From the NCBI RefSeq assembly GCF_959020145.1, contig NZ_CAUEQY010000007.1, forward strand, positions 25,314 through 89,313: a stretch of DNA of 64,000 nt. Direction: 5' to 3'. The notes below the pieces were generated by a model, which had not been told where the DNA came from, did no database searches, and was given only the letters and a program-made list of their open reading frames with translations. A program made the position numbers and the translations under genes. The stretch's first letter is position 1. Each line of letters begins with the position of its first letter. Below, piece after piece: positions 49,677-59,060 of this stretch. This DNA is from an uncultured Bifidobacterium sp. GTDB taxonomy: Bacteria; Actinomycetota; Actinomycetes; Actinomycetales; Bifidobacteriaceae.

Positions 49677-51175
49677 TCACCGCAACGCAATCACATCCAC
49701 GCCATACGGCTTAAGCTCGATCAGATCGTTGATGACGGTGCCGGTCAGCAGCTCCGTGCCACCGTTGAGTTCGCTGAGGCACAGACGCTTGTCGGCGGCG
49801 CTGTTGTTGATGAGGAACGCGTAGCGGGTGCCGCCATCGCCATAGCGCACGGACAGGCTGACATCCTCCGGGGTATCAAGCGACTTCAGATCCAGCTCCT
49901 TGATGATCGGAGCCATGAACGCGCTCATGCCGGTCTCGTCCAACGGAGTGCCCACAAAATAGGCTTTGCCCTTGCCATACGCATTGACGGTGAGCGCGGA
50001 ATGCCCAGCATAGAATTCGTCGCCGCCGTACGTAGCAAGACGCTCGGCACCTTCGCGATGAATAATGCTCGCCACGATCTCGCCCTTGGCATCAACCGTG
50101 CCGCCATGCACTTCGATGGTTTCGCCCGGCGCAAGCGCATCGATCTCTTCGACCCATACGCCCATAAGCCTGCGCAGCTTGCCCGGGTAGCCGCCTGGCA
50201 CCACCAGATCATGCTCATCATGGATGCCGGCCATATAGCCGGTGATGAAGGTGCCACCATCCGCCACATAGGCTTCCAACGTTTCAGCCACACCAGGCAA
50301 CACGGTGATCAGCGCCGGGGCGATGGCCAGATCATACTGGCTGAGCCGCGCAAGAGGCGTGGTGCTGGCGATCATATCCACCGGCACATTGCGACGCCAC
50401 AACGCACGGTAGAAGCGATGAACCTCATTGGGATAGTTGAAGCCGGTGGTCGGGCCGACACAGCCTTCAAGCGACCAGTAGCTCTGCCAGTCGAACATGA
50501 TGGCTACACGGGATTCGATGCGCGAGCCCATGATCCGCCTGCCGATGCGGTCCAGTTCCTCACCCAAGGCCGCGGTCTCCTTGAACACGCGGGACTCCTC
50601 GGTGCCGTCATGCGCGATGACCGCGCCATGGAATCGCTCGCAGCCGCCAAGGGACTGCTTCATCTGGAAGAACCGCACGGTGTCGGCGCCATGGGCCACG
50701 GCCTGCCAGCTGAGCTTACGCACTTCCCCCGGCTGCTTGACCTTGCAGAACGGGAACCAGTTCTGCTGGTTCGGGGTCTGCTCCATCAGCATGAACGGCT
50801 TGTTGCCGCCGATGCCGCGCATCAGGTCGTGGCACATGGCGGTGAAGCTCGGCGGGGTGTCCATGCCCGGATAGTTGTCCCAGCTGACCACGTCCATCTC
50901 CTTGGCCCACTCGAAGTAGTCGAGATCCTTGAACGTGCCCATGAGGTTCGTGGTGATCGGCGTGGTCGCGTCGTATTCGCGGATCGCGTCGCGCTCGTTC
51001 GTATAGCAGGCCAACTGCGCCTGGCTTTGGAAGCGGCGATAGTCCATCTGCAGCCCGGACACCACGCATTTGGCGTCGCTGATGCCGTCGCCGTAGCCGA
51101 CGGGCGGGCACCACGTCGCCCCAATCGTAGATGGTGTGGCTCCAGAAATTGGCGCACCACGCCTTGTTGAGCGCT
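49677..51175 (-). pseudogene. GH42 beta-galactosidase remnant, N-terminus missing and frameshifted
   Basis: GH42 homology begins at ALNKAWCANFWSHTIYDWGD (about 51175 downwards), already some 190 residues into a normal GH42 protein of about 690. An extra C in the run at 51102-51108 then shifts the frame. From there about 480 residues of good GH42 sequence follow (ERDAIREYDATTPITTNLMG, the nucleophile Glu in LMEQTPNQQNWFPF, AVAHGADTVRFFQMKQS) down to the stop at 49677. The acid/base Glu domain is absent, so no active enzyme can be made from this copy. It is fused head-on to the GH3 fragment. The open frame starting at 51320 includes unrelated frame-shifted sequence. Confidence 0.88.
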
Positions 51176-52623
51176 TCGATGAGCTCGTCCTGGCCCTACG
51201 GCAGGCGCATGTCGGTGCGGTCGCGGCCTTCCAGATCATGTTCGTGGTCGAGTCCGCCGATGAAGACCACCGGATCTCCGGCGGCCGCGTACGCGCGGGC
51301 TTTTGCCACGGCCTCGTCACGCAGTTCGCGCGCGCGATTCACGTCTTTGGCATCGGAACCCTTGGAATTCTCAAGGCTTTCCTCCTGCCAGCTTTCGTCC
51401 TGGTTGATCTGTTTGGCGTCGTAGCCGAGCGCGTATTCGATTTCGACGTTGCCGCCGAGCTCGCCGTTGAGGCCGAGCAGCGGGGATACTTCGTGCAGCG
51501 CTTTGATGACGGCCGAGCCGCCGCCGTTGGAGTGGATGCGGTCGGCGTTGGCACCGATGACCAGCAGACGGGTCATGTTGCGTTCGTCGAGCGGCAGCAG
51601 GTGCGCGTCGTTTTTCAGCAGCACGATGGATTCGCGGGCGATGTCCAATGCCTTCGCCGCGTGGTCGAGCGTCGCGTAACGGCCTGGTTTGCGGCTTGCG
51701 TGCGCGTCGCCGAGCATGTGCAGCGCGTCCATGACGGCGATCACGCGTTCGACTTTCCCGTCGACGTCGCTTTCCTTGACGTCGCCGTCTTCCACGGCTT
51801 TCTTCAGCGGGTTGGCGAAGTAGTAATCGTCGAAATTCGGCGTGACGGACAGTTCGATATCCATGCCGACTTCGGCGCTGGCTTTGGTGTCGCGCACCGC
51901 GCTCCAGTCGGAAACGACGAAACCGTCGAAACCGTATTCGTCGCGCAGGATGTCGTCGAGCAGCTGCTTGTGTTCGCAGCATTTGGTGCCGTTGACGAGA
52001 TTGTAGGCGCCCATGACGGAGAGCACGCCGCCGTCTTGTACCGCCGCTTCGAAGGCCGGCAGGTAGATTTCGCGTAATGCCCGCTCGCTTACGGTCTCGT
52101 CAACGTCCAATCGGTCGGTTTCCTGGCTGTTGACCGCGTAATGTTTCGCGCAGGCGGCCACGTCGGATTCCTGCACGCCTTGGATGTAGGCCACACCTTG
52201 CGCGGCGGTCAGGACCGGATCCTCGCTCATGTATTCGAAATTGCGTCCGCACAACGGACTGCGTTTGATGTTGATGGAAGGGCCGAGAATCACGTCCTTG
52301 CCTCGGCCTCGGGCTTCCTCCCCCAATACTTCACCGGTCATGCGGGCCAGGTCGGGGTTCCATGTGGAGGCGACCGCCGAGCCGGACGGCAGGTAGGTCA
52401 CATAGTCACGGGTGTTGTACAGCGGCGCCCAATTGTCGTTATGCAGTTCGGCGCGCACGCCCATCGGACCATCATCCATCCTGAGCGGCGGAATGCCCAG
52501 TCGTTCGGCGTTGCCGTTGCGGAACAGGCCTGCGGCGTGCACAATGGCGATTTTCTCGTCCAGCGTGAGTTGCGCCGTCAGTTCCCTGGCTTTGGTTTTG
52601 TTGGCTTCAGTAATTACGGTCAT
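51176..52623 (-). pseudogene. GH3 beta-glucosidase remnant, C-terminus lost, in-frame stop
   Basis: Residues 1-475 are a normal GH3 N-terminal half: RMDDGPMGVR, GRNFEYMSEDPVLTAAQG, the nucleophile Asp in GFVVSDWSAVRD, then the start of the second domain with VFIGGLDHEHDLEGRDRTDM. At the family motif LPYGQ the Tyr codon is TAG (51196-51198). Beyond it GQDELIEAL continues for nine codons and then turns into GH42 sequence. About 300 C-terminal residues, with the usual acid/base region, are missing. ATG at 52623 follows GAAAGAAAA weakly. Originally a cytosolic beta-glucosidase/xylosidase next to a GH42 gene. Confidence 0.88.
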
Positions 52624-52789
52624 GCGTTTTTCTTTCGTTTCATTGCGATTCGACGGTGTGGAGATTCATCATCGAACGCGCTCCTCACGAAAGCATGGAG
52701 GAAAGTGGACATGGAAAAAGCGGAAAAGTTCCGACAGGCAAGAAGGAGACGACGACGTCCGTCGGAATATGCGGAACCGGAAGAGTTGC

Positions 52790-52887
52790 GGGGCGTCGGC
52801 CCGGTTCGAAGAGTCCGACGCCCCTTGTTGGTTATGTGATTAGGCGAGGCGTTCCGGCCGAAGCGAAAACGCTCCAGCCGGAACGCC
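52790..52887 (-). other. two strong hairpins between binding protein and GH3 genes
   Basis: GGGGCGTCGG/CCGACGCCCC (52790-52824) and GGCGTTCCGGC/GCCGGAACGCC (52848-52887) are perfect stems directly after the binding-protein stop on the minus strand. They lack U-runs on that strand; the first is followed by TTGTTGGTT on the plus strand. They likely attenuate or stabilise the binding-protein message before the GH3 gene. Confidence 0.6.
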
Positions 52888-52892
52888 AGGAA

Positions 52893-54644
52893 TTACTTGG
52901 CCTGCTTGACGATGTCCTTGCGGGCCTGGATCAGGTCCTTGGCGTTCTGCTGGTCGACCTTGAGGACTTCCTTGTAGCCGAGGTTGTCGATCTTGGTGCG
53001 GGCTTCGTCAAGGGTCTTCTCGAACTTGCCCGCAGCGGTGATGGCCTGCCAGGAGGCGTTCACCGTTTCGGACTTGACGGAGCTGCGGGTGGCGGAAACC
53101 GTGGAATCCTCCTGTGGAGTGGTGTAGGACGCACCGGCTGCGATGGAGAGCTTGCCTGCCTTCTGCAGATAGTCGATGTCGTTGGTGGCGTTCTCCATGT
53201 GGGCGGACCAATCCTTGAACAGCTCGGTCTCATCCTGGTTGGACTTCCACAGCAGCGGGTTGTAGGCCTCGCCGGTGTTCGGGTCGATGTCGTTCTGAGA
53301 CACGGCCTTGAAGTTCAGCTTAGAGTAGCCGTCATCGTAGCTGGAGCCGCCAAGCTTGGCGGAGACCTTCAGGTTGGCGTGGTCGCCGGTCATGGCCTGC
53401 TGGCCGAACTTGGTCAGGGTCGGGTTCTTGCCGTCCTTGTCGGTGGTGAAGCAGCCCAGATCCTTCGGGCAGGCGGCGCCACCGGAGTTGGAGGAAGAGG
53501 CGTAGATGCCTTCCGGAGAATACATCCAGTCGATGAACTTGGCCAGACGGGCCTTGTTCTTGGCCTTGGAGCCGATGGCCACGATGGTGGCGCCATCACC
53601 GTCAGGCTGGAAGCCGTCGGAATAGACCTTCATGTTCTCAAGCGGAGCCAGCATGAAGCCGATGCCTTTGGCCTTGTTCTCGTCGGAGTTCATACGCGGC
53701 TTGCCCAGCCAGCTCCAGATGGACAGCATGGTCTTGCCGTTGGTGACCTTGGTCCGCATGGTATCCCAGTCCTGGGTGGTGGAATCAGGATCGACCAGCC
53801 CCATGGATTCGGCCTTGTTCAGGAACTCCAGGGCCTGCTGGTAGATGCCGCCCTCCTTGGTGGCGGGCTGCACGTCCTTACCGTCGGCGGAGATGAACAC
53901 GGAACCCTGGTTGGTGTAGCCGAACCAGCTGCAGATGGATGCGGCGTTCTGCATCACATCGCCGTCCCGATCCTTGAACAGTGACATGGCGTAGATGTCG
54001 TCCTTGCCGGTATCCTGGCGAGCCCTGTCCTGCATCTGCTTAAGCACATTGAGCAGACCGTCGAGATCCTTGATCTGCGGGTAGCCGATCTCCTTGTAGA
54101 TATCCCAGCGGATGTACGGTGCGGCAGCCGACTCGTTGCCTTCGCTCGGGTCGGTCGGAGACTGGGAGGAGACACCCTGAGGAACACCCCACACGCCATC
54201 CTTGCCGGCCTGCTTGGCGATGGACTTGACCGCGGAATCGTACTTCTTGACATTCTTCATGCTGGAGTAGTACGGGGTCATGTCTTCGATGAGCTTGGCC
54301 TTGACCAGCTTGTTCAGACGCCCGTTGCCGGTACCGACAATCACCAGATCGCCAAGGTTGCCGGAAGCGGAGCGAGTATCGAACACGGTATCGCCGCCGG
54401 ACACGTTCGGCGCGATGATGTTCAGCTTGATGTTGAACTTGTCTTTGACGATCTTGGCGAACCAGCCGCTCTTTTGCAGACCCTGGCTGCTGGCCAGCGA
54501 GTCGAAGACCTCGACGGTCATTTCGGAACCGTCGTCCTTGGTGTCGGCACTGTTGCTGCCGCTGCCGCAGGCCGCGAGCGACAGCAGCGTAGCAGCCGCA
54601 ACGCCAGCCGCAATCGCGCGGGTGGTGATTTTCTTCAGTTCTAT
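52893..54644 (-). CDS. ABC sugar transporter substrate-binding lipoprotein (LplA-like) with ATA start
   Basis: 583-residue extracellular solute-binding protein of the LplA/YtcQ type, associated with complex-oligosaccharide importers. The signal peptide KKITTRAIAAGVAAATLLSL with lipobox LAAC lies upstream of the first in-frame ATG (54521). The proper start position, seven bases after AAGGAGG, reads ATA (54642-54644) instead of ATG. Translation from ATA would be poor, and from the inner ATG the protein would lack its signal and lipid anchor. The rest is intact (TVEVFDSLASSQGLQKSGWF ... GKLSIAAGASY). It sits downstream of a truncated permease, so the system is likely decaying. Confidence 0.75.
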   Translation of the reverse strand: MELKKITTRAIAAGVAAATLLSLAACGSGSNSADTKDDGSEMTVEVFDSLASSQGLQKSGWFAKIVKDKFNIKLNIIAPNVSGGDTVFDTRSASGNLGDLVIVGTGNGRLNKLVKAKLIEDMTPYYSSMKNVKKYDSAVKSIAKQAGKDGVWGVPQGVSSQSPTDPSEGNESAAAPYIRWDIYKEIGYPQIKDLDGLLNVLKQMQDRARQDTGKDDIYAMSLFKDRDGDVMQNAASICSWFGYTNQGSVFISADGKDVQPATKEGGIYQQALEFLNKAESMGLVDPDSTTQDWDTMRTKVTNGKTMLSIWSWLGKPRMNSDENKAKGIGFMLAPLENMKVYSDGFQPDGDGATIVAIGSKAKNKARLAKFIDWMYSPEGIYASSSNSGGAACPKDLGCFTTDKDGKNPTLTKFGQQAMTGDHANLKVSAKLGGSSYDDGYSKLNFKAVSQNDIDPNTGEAYNPLLWKSNQDETELFKDWSAHMENATNDIDYLQKAGKLSIAAGASYTTPQEDSTVSATRSSVKSETVNASWQAITAAGKFEKTLDEARTKIDNLGYKEVLKVDQQNAKDLIQARKDIVKQAK

Positions 54645-54711
54645 GCGGAAACCTCCTTGTATTCCTTCTTCTGATATTCAGTTATGGGGAAAAGAATCGT
54701 TGTGTTGTTAA

Positions 54712-55119
54712 TCAGCCTTTAACCGCGCCCAGCATCATGCCCTTGACGAAGAAGCGCTGGAAGAACGGGTAGGTGAACATGATCGGCAGCACCACGATGA
54801 CGGAAACCGTCATACGGATCGAGGTCGGCGTCGCGGCGCTTGCCAGAGCGGCGACATTCGCCGAATTCGCCTTGGCCGCATTCGCCAGTGCGGACGCCTG
54901 GTTGATGTAGGTGTACAGCAGGTACTGCAGCGAGTAGAGCTTCGAATCGGTCATGTAGATCAGGGTGTCCTGGAAAGAGTTCCACTGGTTCACGGCCGAG
55001 AAGATGCCCACGGTCGCCAGAATCGGCGTGCACATCGGCAGGATGATGCGGGTGAACACGGTCAGCGTGCCGGCGCCGTCCATTTCAGCGGCTTCCTGCA
55101 GCGACGGCAGTGGCCGCAA
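54712..55119 (-). pseudogene. carbohydrate ABC permease fragment (LplC/MalG type), N-terminus missing
   Basis: 135 codons match only the C-terminal part of a MalG/LplC-like permease. It starts abruptly inside the EAA loop (LPSLQEAAEMDGAG) and runs through IILPMCTPILATVGIFSAVNQWNSF to the usual ending FFQRFFVKGMMLGAVKG. About 160-180 N-terminal residues with four membrane helices are missing. Upstream in frame are only some 15 unrelated codons, then a stop near 55144. The partner permease (LplB) that should precede it is absent. No ribosome site. Confidence 0.85.
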
Positions 55120-55180
55120 AACCCTTGCCGCATCGGCGCTAAAGTATTGTTATTCCAACAAACTAAGTGCTCTTGGAGAG

Positions 55181-55202
55181 CTATTTATAATCTTATAAAT
55201 AG
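55181..55202. promoter_or_regulatory. AT-rich palindrome, site C of three
   Basis: CTATTTATAA (55181-55190) and TTATAAATAG (55193-55202) are perfect inverted halves around TC, 64 bp before the DUF624 start. The halves match sites A and B except the outermost bases. Confidence 0.6.
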
Positions 55203-55266
55203 GGCGTGTCGCACAATACGGCACAGTACTATCGGCAATAGCCGAACACATCATCGAGGAGGATTC

Positions 55267-55914
55267 ATGCGGTTCAACATCAACGCGCCCTTCTGGCGTT
55301 TCATGGACACCCTGCTGCGTTTCGTCGGGCTTAATCTGGTCTACCTCATCACGCTGATCCCAAACGTCACCATCGGCCCGGCACGCGCGGCATTGTATTC
55401 CACAATGTTCGCCTATGACGAGCATGACGACATCCGCCTCGTCAAGGAATATCTCACCCGCTTCAAACGCGAGTTCAAACAGGGACTTGCGGCCTGGGTG
55501 CTCGTCGCCATCCTCGCCACCGCCATCCTCTTCGGCCTGTCGTTCTGGAAGGCGTGGGATACCAACGCCTCCTACATACCGCTGATCCTTCTGGTCATCG
55601 CCGCCGTGGTCGTGGCGCTGTTCGCCGAATACGCCGCACCGTTGCAGGCACGCTTCGCCAACACCACCGGCAGGCTCTTCTCGCTATCGGCGATGTTCCC
55701 CTGGCGAGCCTTCCCCTGCTCGCTCGTCCTCGTCATCATCGACGTACTCGCGGCCGGCCTGTCATATTTCGTACCGTTCATACGCGTTCTCGCCATTCTC
55801 TTCGGCATCGCCTGGGTGGCGTATGCGAAATCCCTCATTCTGCTGTGGGGCTTCAAACGGTATGGCGGAACGGGCAAAGTGGAGAATCCGCAATATGTCA
55901 ATGCGCACGAGTGA
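55267..55914 (+). CDS. DUF624 (YesL-like) membrane protein
   Basis: 215-aa membrane protein of the DUF624 family, with five or so helices; the family opening RFNINAPFWRFMDTLLRFVGLNLVYL is clear. Such genes accompany LplABC-type oligosaccharide importers in Firmicutes and bifidobacteria, and the role is unknown. Start at 55267 is set by GAGGAGG; a frame extension to 55147 covers the operator. It faces away from the truncated permease and is controlled by palindrome site C. Convergent with xylR, 21 bp apart. Confidence 0.88.
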   Translation: MRFNINAPFWRFMDTLLRFVGLNLVYLITLIPNVTIGPARAALYSTMFAYDEHDDIRLVKEYLTRFKREFKQGLAAWVLVAILATAILFGLSFWKAWDTNASYIPLILLVIAAVVVALFAEYAAPLQARFANTTGRLFSLSAMFPWRAFPCSLVLVIIDVLAAGLSYFVPFIRVLAILFGIAWVAYAKSLILLWGFKRYGGTGKVENPQYVNAHE

Positions 55915-55935
55915 CGTTGCGGCGGCGCTCAGGAA

Positions 55936-57168
55936 TCATGCTTTGTCGGTGATGAACGTCAGCGGATTGTCGATGAATTTGCGCAAGCCGACTTCCGCGG
56001 CACCGTACAACGCCGGATGGTCGGCCACCAACGGGATGGACACGCTCACCTGCATGTCCGACGCCCCCAAGACCTGCGATTCCAAACGGTTTTCGAGCGT
56101 TTCGTAGAAGAACGGCCCGAAATCGGTCCACCAACCGCCCAGCAGCACGGTATCGACATCGGCCAGATTCAGTGCGGAGCCGATGGCCGAGGCCAGCGCG
56201 TCGATGGCCCGTCCGACGGCCTCCACGGTCCGCACATCATGGGAATGCCATGCGTCCAACAGACGCTCCAGTGCCTCACCGCTCGAAGCCGCATTCTTTT
56301 CGGCCACTCCGGAAGCCTCGACCAGCGCGCGACGGCCAGCATACGTTTCCAAACATCCGCGTCGTCCGCATCCGCACAGCGGACCGTCTAAAGACACCGA
56401 CACGTGACCGATCTCACCGGCGAAACCGTGGCTTCCCGACACGATCTCACCGTCACGGACGATCGCGCCGCCGATGCCGATATCGCACGACAGATACAGG
56501 AAGGAGTCGGCGCAATCCACGCCATCGAACACGTCCGCACGCGCACAGGCATATCCCGGAATCTGCGCGATGGCGGCCAGCTTCGCCTCATTGCACGGGG
56601 TAACGTCATACCCTCGCATAACGTCGAACGTGGTCAGATCGACATTCTCCCAACCGAGATTGCGGGCCATGAGCAGCCTCTTGTCGGAGGTGACCAAGCC
56701 CGGCAGCGCACACGAGACGCCCGCGATGATGCATCGTTTCGATTCCAGATCCTCAGCCATCGCCTTGGCCATGGCGTCAAGCTTGCCGAATACGACGTCC
56801 GGCTCGACGCCGCTCATGTCGGCATCCACCCATTCGTGCCTGAGTATGTCGTGGTTGATGTCCAAAGCCATGCATCCATAGCCGTCGGTGTTGACCTGCA
56901 TGCCGACGCCGCACACCTTGCCGCCTCCCAGCATCAACGGCGTGGACGGGCGCCCATAGCTGGCCGAGTTCTGCGGCTCACCCTCCTTGACGACGCCCGC
57001 ATCGATCAGCAGCGACACCAGCAACGACATCGTCGCCTTGGTCAGCCCGGTCTCCTTGGCAAGATCCGCTCGGCTCATCGGCCCGGAGGCACGCAGTAGC
57101 GTGTCGATCACCACCGAAAGATTGTGATTGCGCAGATCGTCCTGATTGATCCTGCGAAGAGATGCCAT
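55936..57168 (-). CDS. xylR: ROK-family xylose repressor
   Basis: 410-aa ROK repressor. A winged helix-turn-helix (about 15-65: TLLRASGPMSRADLAKETGL, KATMSLLVSLLIDAG) is followed by a ROK sugar-binding domain with GELGH-like GEIGHVSVSLDG and the zinc motif CGCGRRGCLE (about 262-271). It is divergent from xylB, with a good operator (57268-57288) between, which is the classical xylR-xylB layout. It is expected to release DNA when xylose binds. Could also control the neighbouring esterase and GH43 genes. Confidence 0.9.
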   Translation of the reverse strand: MASLRRINQDDLRNHNLSVVIDTLLRASGPMSRADLAKETGLTKATMSLLVSLLIDAGVVKEGEPQNSASYGRPSTPLMLGGGKVCGVGMQVNTDGYGCMALDINHDILRHEWVDADMSGVEPDVVFGKLDAMAKAMAEDLESKRCIIAGVSCALPGLVTSDKRLLMARNLGWENVDLTTFDVMRGYDVTPCNEAKLAAIAQIPGYACARADVFDGVDCADSFLYLSCDIGIGGAIVRDGEIVSGSHGFAGEIGHVSVSLDGPLCGCGRRGCLETYAGRRALVEASGVAEKNAASSGEALERLLDAWHSHDVRTVEAVGRAIDALASAIGSALNLADVDTVLLGGWWTDFGPFFYETLENRLESQVLGASDMQVSVSIPLVADHPALYGAAEVGLRKFIDNPLTFITDKA

Positions 57169-57267
57169 AGCCGTTCCCGTCCCTGCCCTGTTTGCCGTGT
57201 TGCCGCATCAGCATGAATTCCCCGAACCGATGTTCCAGAGCCTTTCCTGATGCTACACTACTATAGT

Positions 57268-57288
57268 ATAGTTTATTCATCTAACTAT
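57268..57288. promoter_or_regulatory. XylR operator candidate
   Basis: ATAGTT (57268-57273) and AACTAT (57283-57288) are perfect inverted halves nine bases apart. They lie in the xylR-xylB gap and resemble the TTAGTT...AACTAA ends of Firmicutes XylR operators. ACTATAGT (57260-57267) next to it offers -10 elements for both directions. Confidence 0.6.
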
Positions 57289-57337
57289 TAACCGTGCGCC
57301 ACCGGCGAACGGCACATGCAAGGAGGCAACACAAACT

Positions 57338-58858
57338 ATGGCAAGGACTCTGGTTGCAGGCGTCGACACATCGACGCAGTCCTGCAAGGTACGCGTGACG
57401 GACGCCGAAACCGGCGAGCTTGTACGATTCGGGCAGGCCAAACACCCGAACGGCACATCCGTCGACCCCTCATACTGGTGGAGCGCATTCCAAGAGGCCG
57501 CCGAGCAGGCCGGCGGCCTGGACGACGTATCCGCGCTGGCCGTCGGCGGCCAGCAGCACGGCATGGTGATCCTCGACAACCAAGGCAATGTGATCCGCGA
57601 TGCGATGCTGTGGAACGACACCAGTTCGGCGCCCCAGGCTGCGGCTCTGATCGAAAAGCTCGGCGCAGCGCCCGCACAAGACGGCGAGCCGGAAGACCCA
57701 ATCGCCCGAGGCAAGCAGCGTTGGGTCAAGGCCGTAGGCTCCTCCCCCGTCGCCTCCTACACGCTGACCAAGGTGGCATGGGTGGCCGAGAACGAGCCCG
57801 AAAACGCCAAGAAAATCGCCGCCATCTGCCTACCTCACGACTGGCTGAGCTGGCGCATCGCCGGTTACGGCCCGGTCACCGAAGGCGAGGACGCCCATCT
57901 TGAAGCCCTGTTCACCGACCGCTCCGACGCCTCCGGCACCATCTACTACGATGCCGCGTCGAACGAATACCGCCGCGACCTGATCGCCATGGTGCTCGAG
58001 GCCGCGGAAGGCGCCGAAGCCGCGCAATCGCACGCCGAGGCCATCGTGCTGCCCACCGTGCTGGGGCCGCGCGACGCCGCCCCCGTCAAGGCCGATCCGG
58101 CCATCGCCGGCAAGAACGTCGAAGGCGGCTGCCTGCTCGCCCCCGGCGGCGGCGACAACGCCATGGCATCGCTGGGACTGGGCATGGCCGTCGGCGACGT
58201 GTCCATTTCCCTGGGCACCTCCGGCGTGGCCGCAGCCATCTCCGAGAACCCAACCTACGACCTGACCGGCGCCGTATCCGGCTTCGCCGACTGCACCGGG
58301 CACTACCTGCCGCTGGCCTGCACCATCAACGGTTCGCGCATCCTCGACGCCGGCCGCGCCGCCCTCGGCGTGGATTACGACGAACTGGCCAAGCTGGCCT
58401 TCGCCTCGAAGCCGGGAGCCGGCGGCATCACCCTGGTGCCGTATTTCGACGGCGAACGCACGCCGAACCGCCCGAATGCCACCGCCACCTTCTCCGGCAT
58501 GACTCTGGCCAACACCACACGCGAGAACCTGGCCCGCGCCTTCGTCGAAGGACTGCTGTGCTCCCAGCGCGACTGCCTGGAGCTCATCCGATCCCTGGGC
58601 GCAAGCATCACGCGCATTCTGCTCATCGGCGGCGGCGCGAAGTCCGAAGCTATCCGCACGCTGGCACCAAGCATTCTGGGCATGGACGTGACCCGACCCG
58701 CCACCGACGAATACGTGGCCATCGGCGCGGCCCGCCAGGCCGCCTGGGTGCTGTCCGGCGAAACCGAGCCTCCGGCATGGCAACTCACCATCGACGGCGT
58801 GGAGACCGGCGAACCGACCGAAGCCGTATACGAAGCCTACGCCAAGGCCCGCGGCTGA
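57338..58858 (+). CDS. xylB: xylulokinase
   Basis: Phosphorylates D-xylulose to xylulose-5-phosphate (506 aa, FGGY family), the direct substrate of phosphoketolase in the bifid shunt. The N-terminal ATPase fold begins TLVAGVDTSTQSCKV. QQHGMV (substrate region) follows, and the catalytic Asp is in PGGGDNAMASLG (about 271). The C-terminal domain has LLIGGGAKSEAIRTL. Ribosome site AAGGAGG. A strong terminator follows. No xylose isomerase gene is in the window. Confidence 0.95.
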   Translation: MARTLVAGVDTSTQSCKVRVTDAETGELVRFGQAKHPNGTSVDPSYWWSAFQEAAEQAGGLDDVSALAVGGQQHGMVILDNQGNVIRDAMLWNDTSSAPQAAALIEKLGAAPAQDGEPEDPIARGKQRWVKAVGSSPVASYTLTKVAWVAENEPENAKKIAAICLPHDWLSWRIAGYGPVTEGEDAHLEALFTDRSDASGTIYYDAASNEYRRDLIAMVLEAAEGAEAAQSHAEAIVLPTVLGPRDAAPVKADPAIAGKNVEGGCLLAPGGGDNAMASLGLGMAVGDVSISLGTSGVAAAISENPTYDLTGAVSGFADCTGHYLPLACTINGSRILDAGRAALGVDYDELAKLAFASKPGAGGITLVPYFDGERTPNRPNATATFSGMTLANTTRENLARAFVEGLLCSQRDCLELIRSLGASITRILLIGGGAKSEAIRTLAPSILGMDVTRPATDEYVAIGAARQAAWVLSGETEPPAWQLTIDGVETGEPTEAVYEAYAKARG

Positions 58859-58882
58859 TCCATCACCGCAGGAATTCAGGCA

Positions 58883-58924
58883 TAGGGCCGGGAAGCTTCC
58901 CAACAATGGGGCTTCCCGGCCCTA
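58883..58924 (+). terminator. terminator of xylB
   Basis: TAGGGCCGGGAAGC and GCTTCCCGGCCCTA form a perfect 14-bp stem with a 14-base loop, 25 bp past the stop; the following bases are only weakly T-rich. The remaining 58925-59060 shows nothing. Confidence 0.8.
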
Positions 58925-59060
58925 TGCTGATTCATGAACCATACTCATAGAAACGACAATATGAACGACAGCTTCCGTATAAGGCTTTACGCGCTCACCT
59001 GCATCGCATGGCTGGAGAAATCGATTTGCCGTCAACACACCCTATGAAACGTTTGCAAAA

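Noticed and set aside
49677..51320. Intact 547-aa beta-galactosidase
   Set aside because: The first roughly 75 codons are out of frame and unlike GH42, and the N-terminal catalytic half is missing, so this is a remnant.
52711..52839. A 42-codon plus-strand frame with GGAGG upstream, Arg-rich
   Set aside because: It overlaps two strong hairpins on the other strand's leader, and its composition looks like random high-GC sequence. No promoter.
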